DNA from: Nitrospinota bacterium
Lineage (GTDB): Bacteria > Nitrospinota_A > UBA7883 > JACRLM01
Assembly (NCBI GenBank): GCA_016208975.1
Contig: JACQXA010000004.1
Location: 621,501-685,500 of the forward strand
Direction: 5' to 3'
Length of the DNA stretch: 64,000 bases
This document shows positions 16,591 to 25,648 of this stretch, piece by piece. Numbering within the stretch: position 1 is the first letter of the stretch; every line of letters starts with the position of its first letter. The notes under the pieces are model-generated. The model had not been told where the DNA came from and made no database searches. It saw only the letters and a program-made list of their open reading frames with translations. The position numbers and the translations under genes were made by a program.

Positions 16591-17931
16591 ATGGACCTTT
16601 TTGAAAACAGCTCCGCCGGGAAGCAGGGCGGCCCGCCAAAACCGCTGGCGGAACGGATGCGGCCCAAGGCTCTTGAGGAGTTTGTGGGTCAGGAAGCCCT
16701 GCTGGGCCCGGGCAAACCGCTACGCGCCCTCATAGAGGGCGGAGCCCTGCCATCCATCATTTTCTGGGGTCCGCCAGGCTCCGGGAAGACCACCTTGGCC
16801 AGAATAATAGCCCAGGCTATTGAGCGGCATTTCATTGAAATTTCAGCCGTGGCCGCCGGAGTGGCGGAGCTTAGGGACGCTGTTAACTCGGCGCGGCGGG
16901 AATGGGACCGCCGCAAACGGCGCACAATCCTGTTCATAGATGAAGTCCACAGGTTCAACAAAACCCAGCAGGACGCCATCCTTCCCCATGTGGAGGCGGG
17001 CGAAATAACCATAATCGGCTCTACCACCGAAAATCCCGCTTTCGAGGTTATCCCGGCCCTCCGGTCGCGGCTGAGGATATTCCGGCTGGAACGTCTGACC
17101 TTTGATGAAGTTGCGGGAATCGTGCGCCGGGCGCTGGATGAGCAGGAATTGGACATAAAGGGCCGTGGAACCATTTTGGCCGATGGAGCGGCAGAAAGGA
17201 TTGCCGAGCTTTCCGGGGGAGATGCCCGTGCGGCGCTAAACCTGCTTGAATCAGCTGTTTACGCCTCCACCACCGTGGATGTGGCCTTGATAGACGAGCT
17301 TTCCAAAGACACTTCCATCATGTACGACAAGCAGGGGCAGGAGCATTTCGACCACGCATCGGCCTTTCAGAAATCCTTGCGCGGCTCCGACCCGGATGCG
17401 GCCATATACTGGCTGGCAAAAATGATCGCCGGGGGGGAGGATCCTCGTTTCATCGCCCGCAGGTTGATGGTGACGGCATCGGAGGATGTGGGGCTGGCCG
17501 ACCCCACGGCCCTTATCCTGGCCGTGGCCGCCGCCGAGGCCGTTGAGAGGCTGGGCATGCCCGAGGGGAGGATCCCCCTTGCCCACGCGGTTTTGCATGT
17601 GGCCACGGCGCCAAAAAGCAATTCCGCTATCACAGCCATAGACTCGGCCCTGGCAGACATCCGCAAGGAAGGCAAAAGCCTGCCCACCCCCGATCATCTC
17701 AAAGACACCCATTACAGCGCCGCGAAAGGTTATGGGTTTGGCAAAGGTTACCAGTATCCCCACAATTTCCCCGGCCATTACGTGAAACAGGACTATATGC
17801 CCGGGGAGTTGAAAGGCCGGGTTTATTACGAGCCAACCGGCGAAGGGCGGGAGGCGGCCATAGCCGAAAGGATGCGCCGGTTAAAACATGGCGGGCAAGA
17901 GTGGAATGACAAATCCGGCGGGCCAAAGTAG
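16591..17931 (+). CDS. rarA: Replication-associated recombination protein RarA (MgsA)
   Basis: 446 residues from ATG 16591. An in-frame extension upstream runs through the intergenic region and lacks homologous character. Walker A is G-P-P-G-S-G-K-T-T (residues 60-68) and Walker B I-L-F-I-D-E-V-H-R-F. Sensor 1 is G-S-T-T-E-N-P. The C-terminal tetramerisation region includes G-S-D-P-D-A-A-I-Y-W-L-A-K-M and H-Y-S-A-A-K-G-Y-G-F-G-K-G-Y. RarA acts at stalled replication forks. No Shine-Dalgarno precedes the ATG, and a TATATA box lies only eight bases before it, so the message may be leaderless. Confidence 0.95.
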   Translation: MDLFENSSAGKQGGPPKPLAERMRPKALEEFVGQEALLGPGKPLRALIEGGALPSIIFWGPPGSGKTTLARIIAQAIERHFIEISAVAAGVAELRDAVNSARREWDRRKRRTILFIDEVHRFNKTQQDAILPHVEAGEITIIGSTTENPAFEVIPALRSRLRIFRLERLTFDEVAGIVRRALDEQELDIKGRGTILADGAAERIAELSGGDARAALNLLESAVYASTTVDVALIDELSKDTSIMYDKQGQEHFDHASAFQKSLRGSDPDAAIYWLAKMIAGGEDPRFIARRLMVTASEDVGLADPTALILAVAAAEAVERLGMPEGRIPLAHAVLHVATAPKSNSAITAIDSALADIRKEGKSLPTPDHLKDTHYSAAKGYGFGKGYQYPHNFPGHYVKQDYMPGELKGRVYYEPTGEGREAAIAERMRRLKHGGQEWNDKSGGPK

Positions 17932-18075
17932 AATATGTCAGGTATGTTATTACCTATTTTGTGACAATTTTTAAACGGCGCTGGCTGTAAAGATGGGACG
18001 CAAAGTGGTTGGCGGCATAATGGAGATGGCGGGCATGGGGCCAGGCGTTGGCAAAGCTTGGAGGCGTAATAGCTG

Positions 18076-18993
18076 ATGGCTACCCTTGCCCGCACGAAAA
18101 TGCTGATCATCGAAGGCTCGTCCCCACTTAGGGCGCGGTTAAAAAGCCTTTTTTCGGAGCGGGGTTTTAAGGTCACGGCGCTGGCCTCCCCGGAGAAGGG
18201 CATCCATGAGCTAACCGTCCATCATTTCGACATAGCTCTAACCCGGTGCGTGGCCACCGGCACCAAGGGGCTGAAAATATTGCTGGATGGCAAACTTCTA
18301 CGGCCCGACTCCATTTTCATCCTCATGGCCAGCCATGTGACCAGCGAGGGGGCCATAATGGCCCTGCGCGCCGGCGCGGCGGACCTATTAAGAGAGCCTT
18401 TCACCGACACCAATGTTTTAGAGGCCGTAGAAACGGCGCTCATTCCTAAACGGGACGCCATCAACGCCCGCCGGATGTTCTGTTGCCTGAAACGGGAGGA
18501 GCGTGAGTTCATGTTCCCCTCCGACGAGGCGGCCATAGGCCCGGCGGTGGACCTTCTGGTGGAGAACCTCTATCGCGCCGGGGTATGCACCCAGATGGAG
18601 ACAAGGCTTGTGGCCATGGCTCTCACCGAGGCTATAGCCAACGCCGTGTACCACGGGAACCTGACCATAAGCCCACACCTGAAAATCCACCTTTCCAATG
18701 AAGAGTTCTCGAAGGAAATAAGCCGCAGGATGGCCTGCGAAAAAACCAAGAGCAGGAAAATCCACATTAAATACGCCATCACCCCAAACGAGGCGCGTTA
18801 TGTGATAAGCGACGACGGCAAGGGGTTCGATTACAAGGGGGCTTTGGCGGTGGCGGCGCCTTCAGACAGGGACAGGAGCGGCGGCCGGGGCCTTTTCCTG
18901 CTCAAGAAGATTATGGACGAGGTGACCTACAACGAAAAAGGCAACGAAGTAACACTTATAAAACGCGCCCGGCGAAAACAGGCCGGGGCCTAA
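18076..18993 (+). CDS. Pseudo-receiver domain fused to an RsbW-like ATPase domain
   Basis: 305 residues, with GGAGG eleven bases before the ATG. Residues 7-125 have the length and hydrophobic pattern of a response-regulator receiver, but the phosphorylation residues are missing. The acidic pair is Glu13-Gly14, the acceptor aspartate position is Arg57 (D-I-A-L-T-R-C), and the conserved lysine is Glu107 (R-E-P-F). Residues 145-300 form a GHKL ATPase of the anti-sigma/RsbW type: N-box E-A-I-A-N-A-V-Y-H-G-N, G1 box S-D-D-G-K-G-F-D and G2 box G-G-R-G-L-F-L-L. Such domains act as serine kinases on anti-sigma antagonists. No partner gene is adjacent; it converges on glnD with a ten-base gap. Confidence 0.8.
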   Translation: MATLARTKMLIIEGSSPLRARLKSLFSERGFKVTALASPEKGIHELTVHHFDIALTRCVATGTKGLKILLDGKLLRPDSIFILMASHVTSEGAIMALRAGAADLLREPFTDTNVLEAVETALIPKRDAINARRMFCCLKREEREFMFPSDEAAIGPAVDLLVENLYRAGVCTQMETRLVAMALTEAIANAVYHGNLTISPHLKIHLSNEEFSKEISRRMACEKTKSRKIHIKYAITPNEARYVISDDGKGFDYKGALAVAAPSDRDRSGGRGLFLLKKIMDEVTYNEKGNEVTLIKRARRKQAGA

Positions 18994-19003
18994 GCGCCAC
19001 CCT

Positions 19004-21598
19004 CTACCCCTCCCCCATGGGGCTTGTTATGGCGTGGATGAGCGCGCCGGACAGGGCCGTCTTGGCCGATTCCTCTTCAATCTTCCCCCCCTCCGCCGAT
19101 GTGACATAAAACACGTTGATCGCCGTGGGGCCTTCGGTGCTTATCTTGGCCGAGGTGATGTCGTAATTGAGCCGGGCGAAGGTGCGCGTTATGTCGTACA
19201 GCAGGCCTATGCGGTCTGGCGCCCATATCTCCACCACGGAGTTCGTCTCCGACAGGTGGTTTAGCACTATTATCTGCGGCTCCTGCAGGGCGGGGCCCGC
19301 CACCGGCTCCTGCTTCAAATACTTCGTGCGCCGGGCCACCATCTCGGTGAGGTCTTTTTTCCCCTCCAGAAGGTCGGCAAGCTCCACCTCGAACCGGGCC
19401 AGCGAATTGGGTTCGGCAATGAGGCTAAGGTTGCCGGACACCGTAAGGGTGTCCAGAGCGGTGTGACCTGCAAGGGTGTGTATCTGCGCCTCCACTATGC
19501 TTATGTTCTTGGCGGCGAAGGCCCCGGATATGACCGAGAAAAACCCTATGCGCTCTTGGGCGGCCAGGGTCACTTTGCCGGTCTGGTCTCCCGGATTCGG
19601 AGCGAACCTTAACGCCACCCTGGCGCTCCTGAGCCGTTCCACCTGGCGGATGTCCAGGGCCACGGTTTCAGGCTCGGTTTGCCTTATGTACCTCTCTGGC
19701 GCCCGGGCCAGGAAAGCGGCCGCATCGGGCTCGAAGGTTTTGGAGCCCATGGCCAGGGCGGACTGGATGGTGAGCGCTTTCAACTGCTCAGCGCTGGACA
19801 GGAACATGGTTTCGCCTTCGATGAAATACTGGAGGGCGCTTTCGTACAGCTCGCAGAGAAGCCTGTCTTTCCAGTCGTTCCACACGTCGGGGCCCACGGC
19901 GGCTATGTCCGCGTAAGTCAGAAGGTAGAGTTTCCGCAGGTTCACCCTGTCCTTCACGGTTTCCACAAAATGGCGGAGCGTGCCCGGCACCGAAAAGTCG
20001 CGCCGCTGGGCGGTGGTGCTCATGAGCAGATGGTTCTGCACAAGAAAACCCACGGCCTCCACCTCGGCCTGTAAACCCAACCGCTCCAGAATGGGCCGGG
20101 AGCGGGTGTCTTCCTCCACGGCGTGGCGGTCTTCCGCCCTTTTGCCCAAATCGTGAAGCAGAAGAGCCAGTTTTATTATTTCGGGATCCTTCTTGGCCCT
20201 GTAAATATCTTTCATCTGGGGGCATACCGGGGCCGAGTGCGGGATATCCTCCAGCTTGCGCAGGGCGGTAAGCGTATGCTCATCGGTGGAATACCGGTGG
20301 AACATGTCGAACTGGGAAAGGCCGGTAATATCGGAAAACTCCGGTATTAGCCGCTGTAAAATCCCCGCGTCGTGGAACAGCGAAACCGCCCGGAAGCTGT
20401 GGCGCAATTTTAAAATCCCCATCAGCAGGACGCCGCCGTTCTCCCCCGCAAACCACGAGTCAGGCCCGCCGGAGGCGATCTTTTTAAGACCCCGGAACAG
20501 ATGGGGTGAGGGCTCCAGCCCCTCCTCCGCCAACCGGGCGCCTATTTTCAACAATATGTCCGGCTCCGGGCCATACTGCGCCGGAGGGAACCCGTTGGCG
20601 TAAAGCTTCCCCTCGCTGGCGAACAACCCGTCGGCGTCTATTTTTATCCTTGGCGCCCAGAACCTTCTGCGCTTATAGTCCGTGGCCATCTGGATCATTT
20701 CCGTCGCGAACCTGTCCACGGTAAGCGCGGAGTTATAATACTTGCGCATGAGCATGGCCGCGGCCTCGTTGTCGGAGCCTTGGGTGAAACCTTCGGCCCG
20801 GGCCACGTCCGGTTGGATGGCGTGAACCAGCCTGTCCGCGGCCTTCCCGGCGCGGAAATGGACGCCGTTTCTTATCCTCAACAGGGTGGAATGGGCGTTC
20901 TCCACCGGCTCCACCTCATCTAGCGCCATAAGGCCCCGGGCGGCCATTTCCTGCAGGCTTGGCACGTCCAGCTTGGATTTGATGACCCAAAGGGCCGTGT
21001 GGAAATCCCGCAAGCCACCCCGGCTTTCCTTCAAGTCCGGCTCGGTGAGCCGCACGGCGGAGCCGAAAGCCAGGTGACGTTTTTCCATTTCGGCCATTTT
21101 GGCGCGGATGAAGTTGTCGGGCTTGTAATGGATCACTTTCCTGGCGTACTGTTTCCGGAACTCGTCGTAAAGCTCCGCGTTGCCGGCCAGGAAACGGCAC
21201 TCTATCATGGCGGTGCGGGCGGTAATGTCCCCCAGCCCCATGGTGACGGTGTCGGACACCGACCGGGCGCTGTGCCCCACTTTCATCCCCAAATCCCATA
21301 ACCTGGCCAGCATCTCCGGCGGGGGCATGGATTTCTTGTGATTGTCCCGGAGCAGGAAAAGCAGGTCCACGTCTGAATATGGATTGAGCAGGCCGCGCCC
21401 ATAGCCACCCAGGGCCACCACCGCGCCCTCAAACTTGCCGGACACGGCGCGGAACAGGCCGGTGATCACATGGTCCACCACATCACAAAGGGCCCGGCAC
21501 ACTTCTATGCCGCCAGCGCCCCGGTCGTGCATGGCCCTTATGGCGGCCCGTCGCTGGTCCATGTACTGCTTAACGGCGGCGGTATCGCTGAATTCCAT
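19004..21598 (-). CDS. glnD: Bifunctional uridylyltransferase/uridylyl-removing enzyme GlnD
   Basis: 864 residues from ATG 21598, preceded by GGCGGA. An upstream TTG at 21631, eleven bases after a GGGAGG, is a reasonable alternative. The order of domains is complete: nucleotidyltransferase (G-G-Y-G-R-G-L-L-N-P-Y-S-D-V-D-L-L), GlnD linker, HD domain (L-A-L-L-L-H-D-L-G-K) and two C-terminal ACT domains (Q-E-R-I-G-F-F-S-V-I and P-D-R-I-G-L-L-Y-D-I-T). It uridylylates PII when glutamine is low and removes UMP when glutamine is high. No glnB/glnK is present in the window, but an amt gene is found at 58.8 kb. It is the third gene of the ubiE-htrA-glnD run. Confidence 0.96.
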   Translation of the reverse strand: MEFSDTAAVKQYMDQRRAAIRAMHDRGAGGIEVCRALCDVVDHVITGLFRAVSGKFEGAVVALGGYGRGLLNPYSDVDLLFLLRDNHKKSMPPPEMLARLWDLGMKVGHSARSVSDTVTMGLGDITARTAMIECRFLAGNAELYDEFRKQYARKVIHYKPDNFIRAKMAEMEKRHLAFGSAVRLTEPDLKESRGGLRDFHTALWVIKSKLDVPSLQEMAARGLMALDEVEPVENAHSTLLRIRNGVHFRAGKAADRLVHAIQPDVARAEGFTQGSDNEAAAMLMRKYYNSALTVDRFATEMIQMATDYKRRRFWAPRIKIDADGLFASEGKLYANGFPPAQYGPEPDILLKIGARLAEEGLEPSPHLFRGLKKIASGGPDSWFAGENGGVLLMGILKLRHSFRAVSLFHDAGILQRLIPEFSDITGLSQFDMFHRYSTDEHTLTALRKLEDIPHSAPVCPQMKDIYRAKKDPEIIKLALLLHDLGKRAEDRHAVEEDTRSRPILERLGLQAEVEAVGFLVQNHLLMSTTAQRRDFSVPGTLRHFVETVKDRVNLRKLYLLTYADIAAVGPDVWNDWKDRLLCELYESALQYFIEGETMFLSSAEQLKALTIQSALAMGSKTFEPDAAAFLARAPERYIRQTEPETVALDIRQVERLRSARVALRFAPNPGDQTGKVTLAAQERIGFFSVISGAFAAKNISIVEAQIHTLAGHTALDTLTVSGNLSLIAEPNSLARFEVELADLLEGKKDLTEMVARRTKYLKQEPVAGPALQEPQIIVLNHLSETNSVVEIWAPDRIGLLYDITRTFARLNYDITSAKISTEGPTAINVFYVTSAEGGKIEEESAKTALSGALIHAITSPMGEG

Positions 21599-21635
21599 GG
21601 TTTCCGCCGGGCCTGTTTCACTTAACGCCAAGGGG

Positions 21636-22763
21636 TCACATTCCTCCCACAACCACTGAAAAGGTTACAGGAACTCCGTCCCTGATTATCCCTATTTCCA
21701 CGTCGCTTCCCGGCGAGGTGGAAAGCACGAAACTTCTCAACCTCCCCGGCCCGTCCACCCGCCGCCCGTCGAAGGATACCACAATATCCCCGGCCTTCAA
21801 CCCGGCCCTTTCCGCTGGAGAGCGGCGCTCTATCCCGGTCACCAGCGCCCCGGTTTCCCGGTTAAACCGTAACGACCTGGCCAAGTCCTCCGTGAGCGGC
21901 TGTAGCTTCACCCCGATCCTGCCCCGGCTAATGGAGCCTTTGGATAAAAGCTCCCTGGCCACGGCCACCGCCACAGGGGCCGGTATGGCGAAACCAATGC
22001 CGGAGCCAGGCCCGTAGATGGCAGTGTTTATGCCTACCACGCGTCCGGACATGTCGCAAAGGGGGCCGCCGCTGTCGCCGGGATTAATACTCGCGTCGGT
22101 CTGTATAAAATCCTCTATCCCCGCAAGGCCCAGTCCGGAACGGCCCAAGGCGCTTACCACGCCAAGGGATACGCTCCCCTCAAACTCGAATGGGTTGCCC
22201 ACCAACGCCACAAACTGGCCCGGCAAAACCGCCGCCGGACCGGCGAAAACCGCGGGCGGGGCCTTGGTTGCCCCCTTGGCCCGTAGCACCGCGATGTCGC
22301 TTAAGGGGTCTTTACCCAGCAGGGTGGCGTCCTCCTCGATGGGTGAGCCGTAAATTTTCACCGTTATTTTTTTCGCGTTGGCCACCAGGTGATGATTGGT
22401 GATGATCCTTCCCTCCCGGTCCATAACCACCCCGGAGCCCACCGACTCCACCTGGTATTTGGTCTCCGCGAAGAGGGTTTGGAGCCTTTCGGCGAAGCTT
22501 CCGGGCGATTCATCCCCGGAGCCGGGCTCCTGCTCGACATAAGCGGTGACCCTGGCCACCGAGGGGCGCACTTTTTGCGCCATCAATACCCAATCGCTTT
22601 TAGCGCTCGAGTGTTGCCCGTCAACCCGGGCCGGGGCCACGGGGATGATCGAAGGCTGGGGTTTGAAAACGTTGAGGGCTATTGCAAGGCCCAGCGAAGC
22701 GCCCGCCAGAAGAGAGACGAACCTTCCAAAAGTCACACCCGGACTCCAGAGTGTATTCCGCAT
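21636..22763 (-). CDS. HtrA/DegP-type periplasmic serine protease with one PDZ domain
   Basis: 375 residues. An N-terminal hydrophobic segment (residues 12-32) lacks a clear cleavage site and may anchor the protein in the inner membrane, as in DegS. The catalytic triad is visible as His125 (I-T-N-H-H-L-V), Asp156 (P-L-S-D-I-A-V-L) and Ser231 (N-P-G-D-S-G-G-P-L). A single PDZ domain covers about residues 285-375. One TM segment plus one PDZ is the DegS layout, but DegQ-like quality-control function is also possible. Its start overlaps the end of ubiE by 31 bases. Confidence 0.9.
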   Translation of the reverse strand: MRNTLWSPGVTFGRFVSLLAGASLGLAIALNVFKPQPSIIPVAPARVDGQHSSAKSDWVLMAQKVRPSVARVTAYVEQEPGSGDESPGSFAERLQTLFAETKYQVESVGSGVVMDREGRIITNHHLVANAKKITVKIYGSPIEEDATLLGKDPLSDIAVLRAKGATKAPPAVFAGPAAVLPGQFVALVGNPFEFEGSVSLGVVSALGRSGLGLAGIEDFIQTDASINPGDSGGPLCDMSGRVVGINTAIYGPGSGIGFAIPAPVAVAVARELLSKGSISRGRIGVKLQPLTEDLARSLRFNRETGALVTGIERRSPAERAGLKAGDIVVSFDGRRVDGPGRLRSFVLSTSPGSDVEIGIIRDGVPVTFSVVVGGM

Positions 22764-23443
22764 ATACCCAACGTAAGCGGCGTGAACCGCACATCAGTGA
22801 ATCCGGCTTTTTCTATCCGGCTGGAAAATTCCGCGGGGGCCGGAAACTTGTAAACCGAGTCCGGAAGATATTCGTAGGCCGATTTCATGCCTGAGAAAAT
22901 GCCGCCTACCAGGGGAAGGATCCTCGTGAAGTAAAGCCGGTAGACTTCCGCGAATAAAGGATTGGACGGCGTGGTGAACTCCAGGATAACCAGCCTGCCG
23001 CCGGGCTTTACCACCCGCGCCATTTCATTCAGGCCCCGGTCCAGGTCGGCGAAATTCCGCGCGCCGAAAGCGCAGGTGGCCCCGTCGAACTGGGCGTCGG
23101 AATATGGAAGGTTGAGGGCGTCGGCGAACTCCACGGTTATTTTCCCGTCCAGCCCGTTCTTTTTCACTTTTTCGCGGCCGATGGTAATCATGTTGTCCGA
23201 AAAATCGCCACCGGTCACTTTCCCGGCGCCGGCCATCGCTATTTCGATGGACAGGTCCCCGGTGCCGCAGGCAACGTCCAGAAAACTGCGCCCGTCCAGG
23301 GAGCCAAGCTGGGCCACCGCCTGTTTGCGCCAGACGATGTCCACCCCCATGGAGAGCAGATGATTCAAAAAGTCGTACCGGTGGGCGATGGATGAGAACA
23401 TCCTTCTAACCGCCTCGGATTTTTCCGTAACGCTGTTTTCCAT
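22733..23443 (-). CDS. ubiE: Demethylmenaquinone/ubiquinone C-methyltransferase UbiE/MenG
   Basis: 236 residues. Motif I is D-V-A-C-G-T-G-D. The family signatures Y-D-F-L-N-H-L-L-S-x-G-x-D-x-x-W-R-K near the N-terminus and F-G-A-R-N-F-A-D and G-G-R-L-V-I-L-E-F-T further on identify UbiE/MenG, which C-methylates the quinone ring. Near the end, Y-x-Y-L-P-D-S-V is conserved. Whether menaquinone or ubiquinone is made cannot be told from this gene. It leads a minus-strand run with the HtrA protease and glnD. Confidence 0.93.
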   Translation of the reverse strand: MENSVTEKSEAVRRMFSSIAHRYDFLNHLLSMGVDIVWRKQAVAQLGSLDGRSFLDVACGTGDLSIEIAMAGAGKVTGGDFSDNMITIGREKVKKNGLDGKITVEFADALNLPYSDAQFDGATCAFGARNFADLDRGLNEMARVVKPGGRLVILEFTTPSNPLFAEVYRLYFTRILPLVGGIFSGMKSAYEYLPDSVYKFPAPAEFSSRIEKAGFTDVRFTPLTLGICGIHSGVRV

Positions 23444-23573
23444 CGTTTAATTATCTCACAAGGCGCAGGGTGGCATAAATCTGGTTTGGCGCTGGCTGGT
23501 AAATTATAATGGATGGGGATAATTCGAAAAAAGTCGCCCAATTTTTTTAACAACTCAATTCGTATCAAGGTTT

Positions 23574-23957
23574 ATGAGCGGTAAACAGACCTGTGAAGGA
23601 TGCCCGGTTTTATGTTGCAGTTGGGTGGGAAGCCGCATCCCCGCGCCCAAAACCAAACGGGAGGAAGAAGCCATGGTCTGGCAACTGGGTTTCCACAACG
23701 TGAAGTTTGTCTGGGATGGGGAAATCTGGCACCGCTTTTTTATCACCCGGTGCAAACACTTAAACGACAATAACCTCTGCTCCATTTATCCAAAACGGAG
23801 CCATTTTTGCCGGGATCATAACCCGCCCCATTGCGAATATTACACCAAGTGGGAAAGCAAGATTTTCGACTCGCAGGAGGAGTTGAAGCTTTATTTCCAG
23901 AAGAACGGGGCAGGCAAGAAGGAACCTCCCCCGCCTGAGGGTAAGGAAGCGGGTTAA
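23574..23957 (+). CDS. YkgJ-family cysteine-cluster protein
   Basis: 127 residues with a cysteine pattern typical of the CxxCxxCC zinc/iron-chelating family. C-E-G-C-x-x-x-C-C is at the N-terminus, then single cysteines in T-R-C-K-H-L, N-L-C-S-I-Y and F-C-R-D-H-N-P-P-H-C-E-Y. The family is thought to bind metal; function is not established. The C-terminus is proline- and lysine-rich. A clear paralogue follows 122 bases downstream, with the same W-Q-L-x-F-H-N and H-N-P-P-x-C-E-Y landmarks. Confidence 0.8.
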   Translation: MSGKQTCEGCPVLCCSWVGSRIPAPKTKREEEAMVWQLGFHNVKFVWDGEIWHRFFITRCKHLNDNNLCSIYPKRSHFCRDHNPPHCEYYTKWESKIFDSQEELKLYFQKNGAGKKEPPPPEGKEAG

Positions 23958-24079
23958 GTCCTGACAGCGCCCTTAAACCCGGGAATTTGGTTTGCGAGCC
24001 TTCCTGGAATATAATTGCTCCCTGTCTGGCGGAATCCGGCCTGCCGATGGTCCGCCGTTAATTCAATTTAAAGGATGCT

Positions 24080-24469
24080 ATGAGCGAGAAAGCGACTTGC
24101 GAAGGGTGCACGGCTATGTGTTGCAAGGGGCTGGAGAGCCATATCCCGCCGCCCAGGACAAAACACGACAAGGAATCGCTGGTGTGGCAACTCCATTTCC
24201 ACAACACCCGGTTTTTTATTCGAAGCAAACGGTGGTACAGGCTTTCCATGGGGGATTGCAGGTACCTGGACGAAAACAACCGGTGCACAATATACGCCAG
24301 AAGGCCCGATATCTGCCGGGAGCATAACCCGCCAAGCTGTGAGTACCATGGCGAGATATTTGACATAATGTTCGAAACGCCGGAAAAACTTAACCGTTAT
24401 TTCCAGCGGCAGGAGCGGAAAAAGGCACAGGCCAAACCCGGTAAAAACCCGGCCAAGGGTAACGCTTAA
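24080..24469 (+). CDS. YkgJ-family cysteine-cluster protein, tandem paralogue
   Basis: 129 residues, preceded by AAAGGA. It shares the layout of the preceding gene: C-E-G-C-T-A-M-C-C, V-W-Q-L-H-F-H-N, G-D-C-R-Y-L-D-E-N-N-R-C-T-I-Y, I-C-R-E-H-N-P-P-S-C-E-Y. The cysteine spacing is conserved between the two, so the pair most likely arose by tandem duplication. The tail is lysine-rich. Metal chelation is a family-based inference. Confidence 0.8.
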   Translation: MSEKATCEGCTAMCCKGLESHIPPPRTKHDKESLVWQLHFHNTRFFIRSKRWYRLSMGDCRYLDENNRCTIYARRPDICREHNPPSCEYHGEIFDIMFETPEKLNRYFQRQERKKAQAKPGKNPAKGNA

Positions 24470-24526
24470 ACGGCCGGGCTTGAACTGTCCAAAGGCCATC
24501 ATTCATTGAAAGGGAGTTATTAAATA

Positions 24527-25168
24527 ATGGTTCGAAACTATGCCTCGGCCATGCTGGCCGCCATCATATCGGTCACAATGTTGATGGGCCCGGCGCTGGC
24601 TAAAGACAGCCCCACAACCGAAACCAAAAAAACAGAAGCCAAGAGTCAGAAAAAATCAGGAAAGGACGTGAAAATGCAGGAAGTGGGCGTTATTGAAACC
24701 AAACACGGGAAGATTGTCATAAAATTCCTGGACGATGTGGCCCCGAAACATGTGGAGAATTTCAAAAAGCTGGCCAAGGCCCACTTTTATGATGGAACCA
24801 CGTTCCACCGGGTCATCCCAGGCTTCATGATCCAGGGCGGTTGCCCCAACACCAAGGACGCCAAGGCCCGTCACACCCATGGCATGGGCGGCCCGGGTTA
24901 CACCATCAACGCCGAGTTCAACGCCACTGCCCACAAGCGCGGCATCGTATCCATGGCCAGGGCGCAGGATCCAGACAGCGCTGGCTCACAATTTTTCGTA
25001 TGCGTGGCCGACGCCAGGTTTTTGGACCGGCAATATTCCGCCTTCGGCGAAGTTATCGAGGGAATGGACGTGGCCGACAAGATAGTCGGTGAACCGCGTG
25101 ACATGCGGGACAACCCCACGGCGCGCATCGAGATGAAAGTGACGGTCGAGGAGCGGCCGGCCAACTGA
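24527..25168 (+). CDS. Periplasmic cyclophilin-type peptidyl-prolyl isomerase
   Basis: 213 residues. A Sec signal peptide ends around A-L-A-K (residue 25), then there is a short Lys/Thr-rich linker and a complete cyclophilin domain. Active-site residues are visible in F-H-R-V-I-P-G-F-M-I-Q-G-G and in A-G-S-Q-F-F-V. It catalyses cis-trans isomerisation of prolyl bonds in exported proteins. A GGGAG ribosome site lies upstream and a strong terminator follows 22 bases after the stop. Confidence 0.92.
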   Translation: MVRNYASAMLAAIISVTMLMGPALAKDSPTTETKKTEAKSQKKSGKDVKMQEVGVIETKHGKIVIKFLDDVAPKHVENFKKLAKAHFYDGTTFHRVIPGFMIQGGCPNTKDAKARHTHGMGGPGYTINAEFNATAHKRGIVSMARAQDPDSAGSQFFVCVADARFLDRQYSAFGEVIEGMDVADKIVGEPRDMRDNPTARIEMKVTVEERPAN

Positions 25169-25190
25169 CCGCTGTGCCAGTTTTGAACGG

Positions 25191-25218
25191 GGGGCGCGTG
25201 ATGAACGCGCCCCTTTTT
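25191..25218 (+). terminator. Terminator after the cyclophilin gene
   Basis: Nine-base-pair stem GGGGCGCGT / ACGCGCCCC with a five-base loop, followed by TTTTT. It overlaps the last codons of the convergent small gene and may serve both directions. Confidence 0.85.
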
Positions 25219-25648
25219 ATTTGCCGATCAGCCTGGCCAGGAAACCTTTAGACTCGGCGCAGGATGGTTTCTTAAGGTCCTCTATCTCGCCGGGGCCCGG
25301 GGCCACCACCGAAAATACCCACCATGGTGATGGGGAGCTTGTGGAGCATCCGGAGCCGCAATCCGCCGGGTTATATAGCTTTATCATTTTAGGGGAGCCT
25401 AAGGTGTGGACATAAGTGAACGGGAACCTGACGCTTAATGCCTTCCGGCCGCAAACGTCCTGCTTAAGCATGTTCATAGTGTCCCCCACCTGGTTTCCCA
25501 TCATCCGGGCGACATGGTTTTCCTTCCAGTCCACGGCGTAAAAACAGCCCTCCAGCGAGCAGGCCAGAGTGTCGTAATCCTCTTCCAGCAATATTCCGCT
25601 CAGCGTGCCTGTAAACAGCCCGCCAAAAGTATATTCATGGCCGCTCAC
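25217..25648 (-). CDS. Conserved-looking hypothetical protein downstream of YgiQ
   Basis: 143 residues from a GTG whose last two bases form part of the ygiQ stop (GTGA overlap), so translation is probably coupled. No signal peptide or TM segment. It has seven cysteines, including C-G-S-G-C-S and single cysteines in the first half; a role in metal or disulfide chemistry is possible but not shown. I do not recognise a family. The coupling to ygiQ and the absence of frame problems argue that it is a real gene. Confidence 0.6.
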   Translation of the reverse strand: MSGHEYTFGGLFTGTLSGILLEEDYDTLACSLEGCFYAVDWKENHVARMMGNQVGDTMNMLKQDVCGRKALSVRFPFTYVHTLGSPKMIKLYNPADCGSGCSTSSPSPWWVFSVVAPGPGEIEDLKKPSCAESKGFLARLIGK

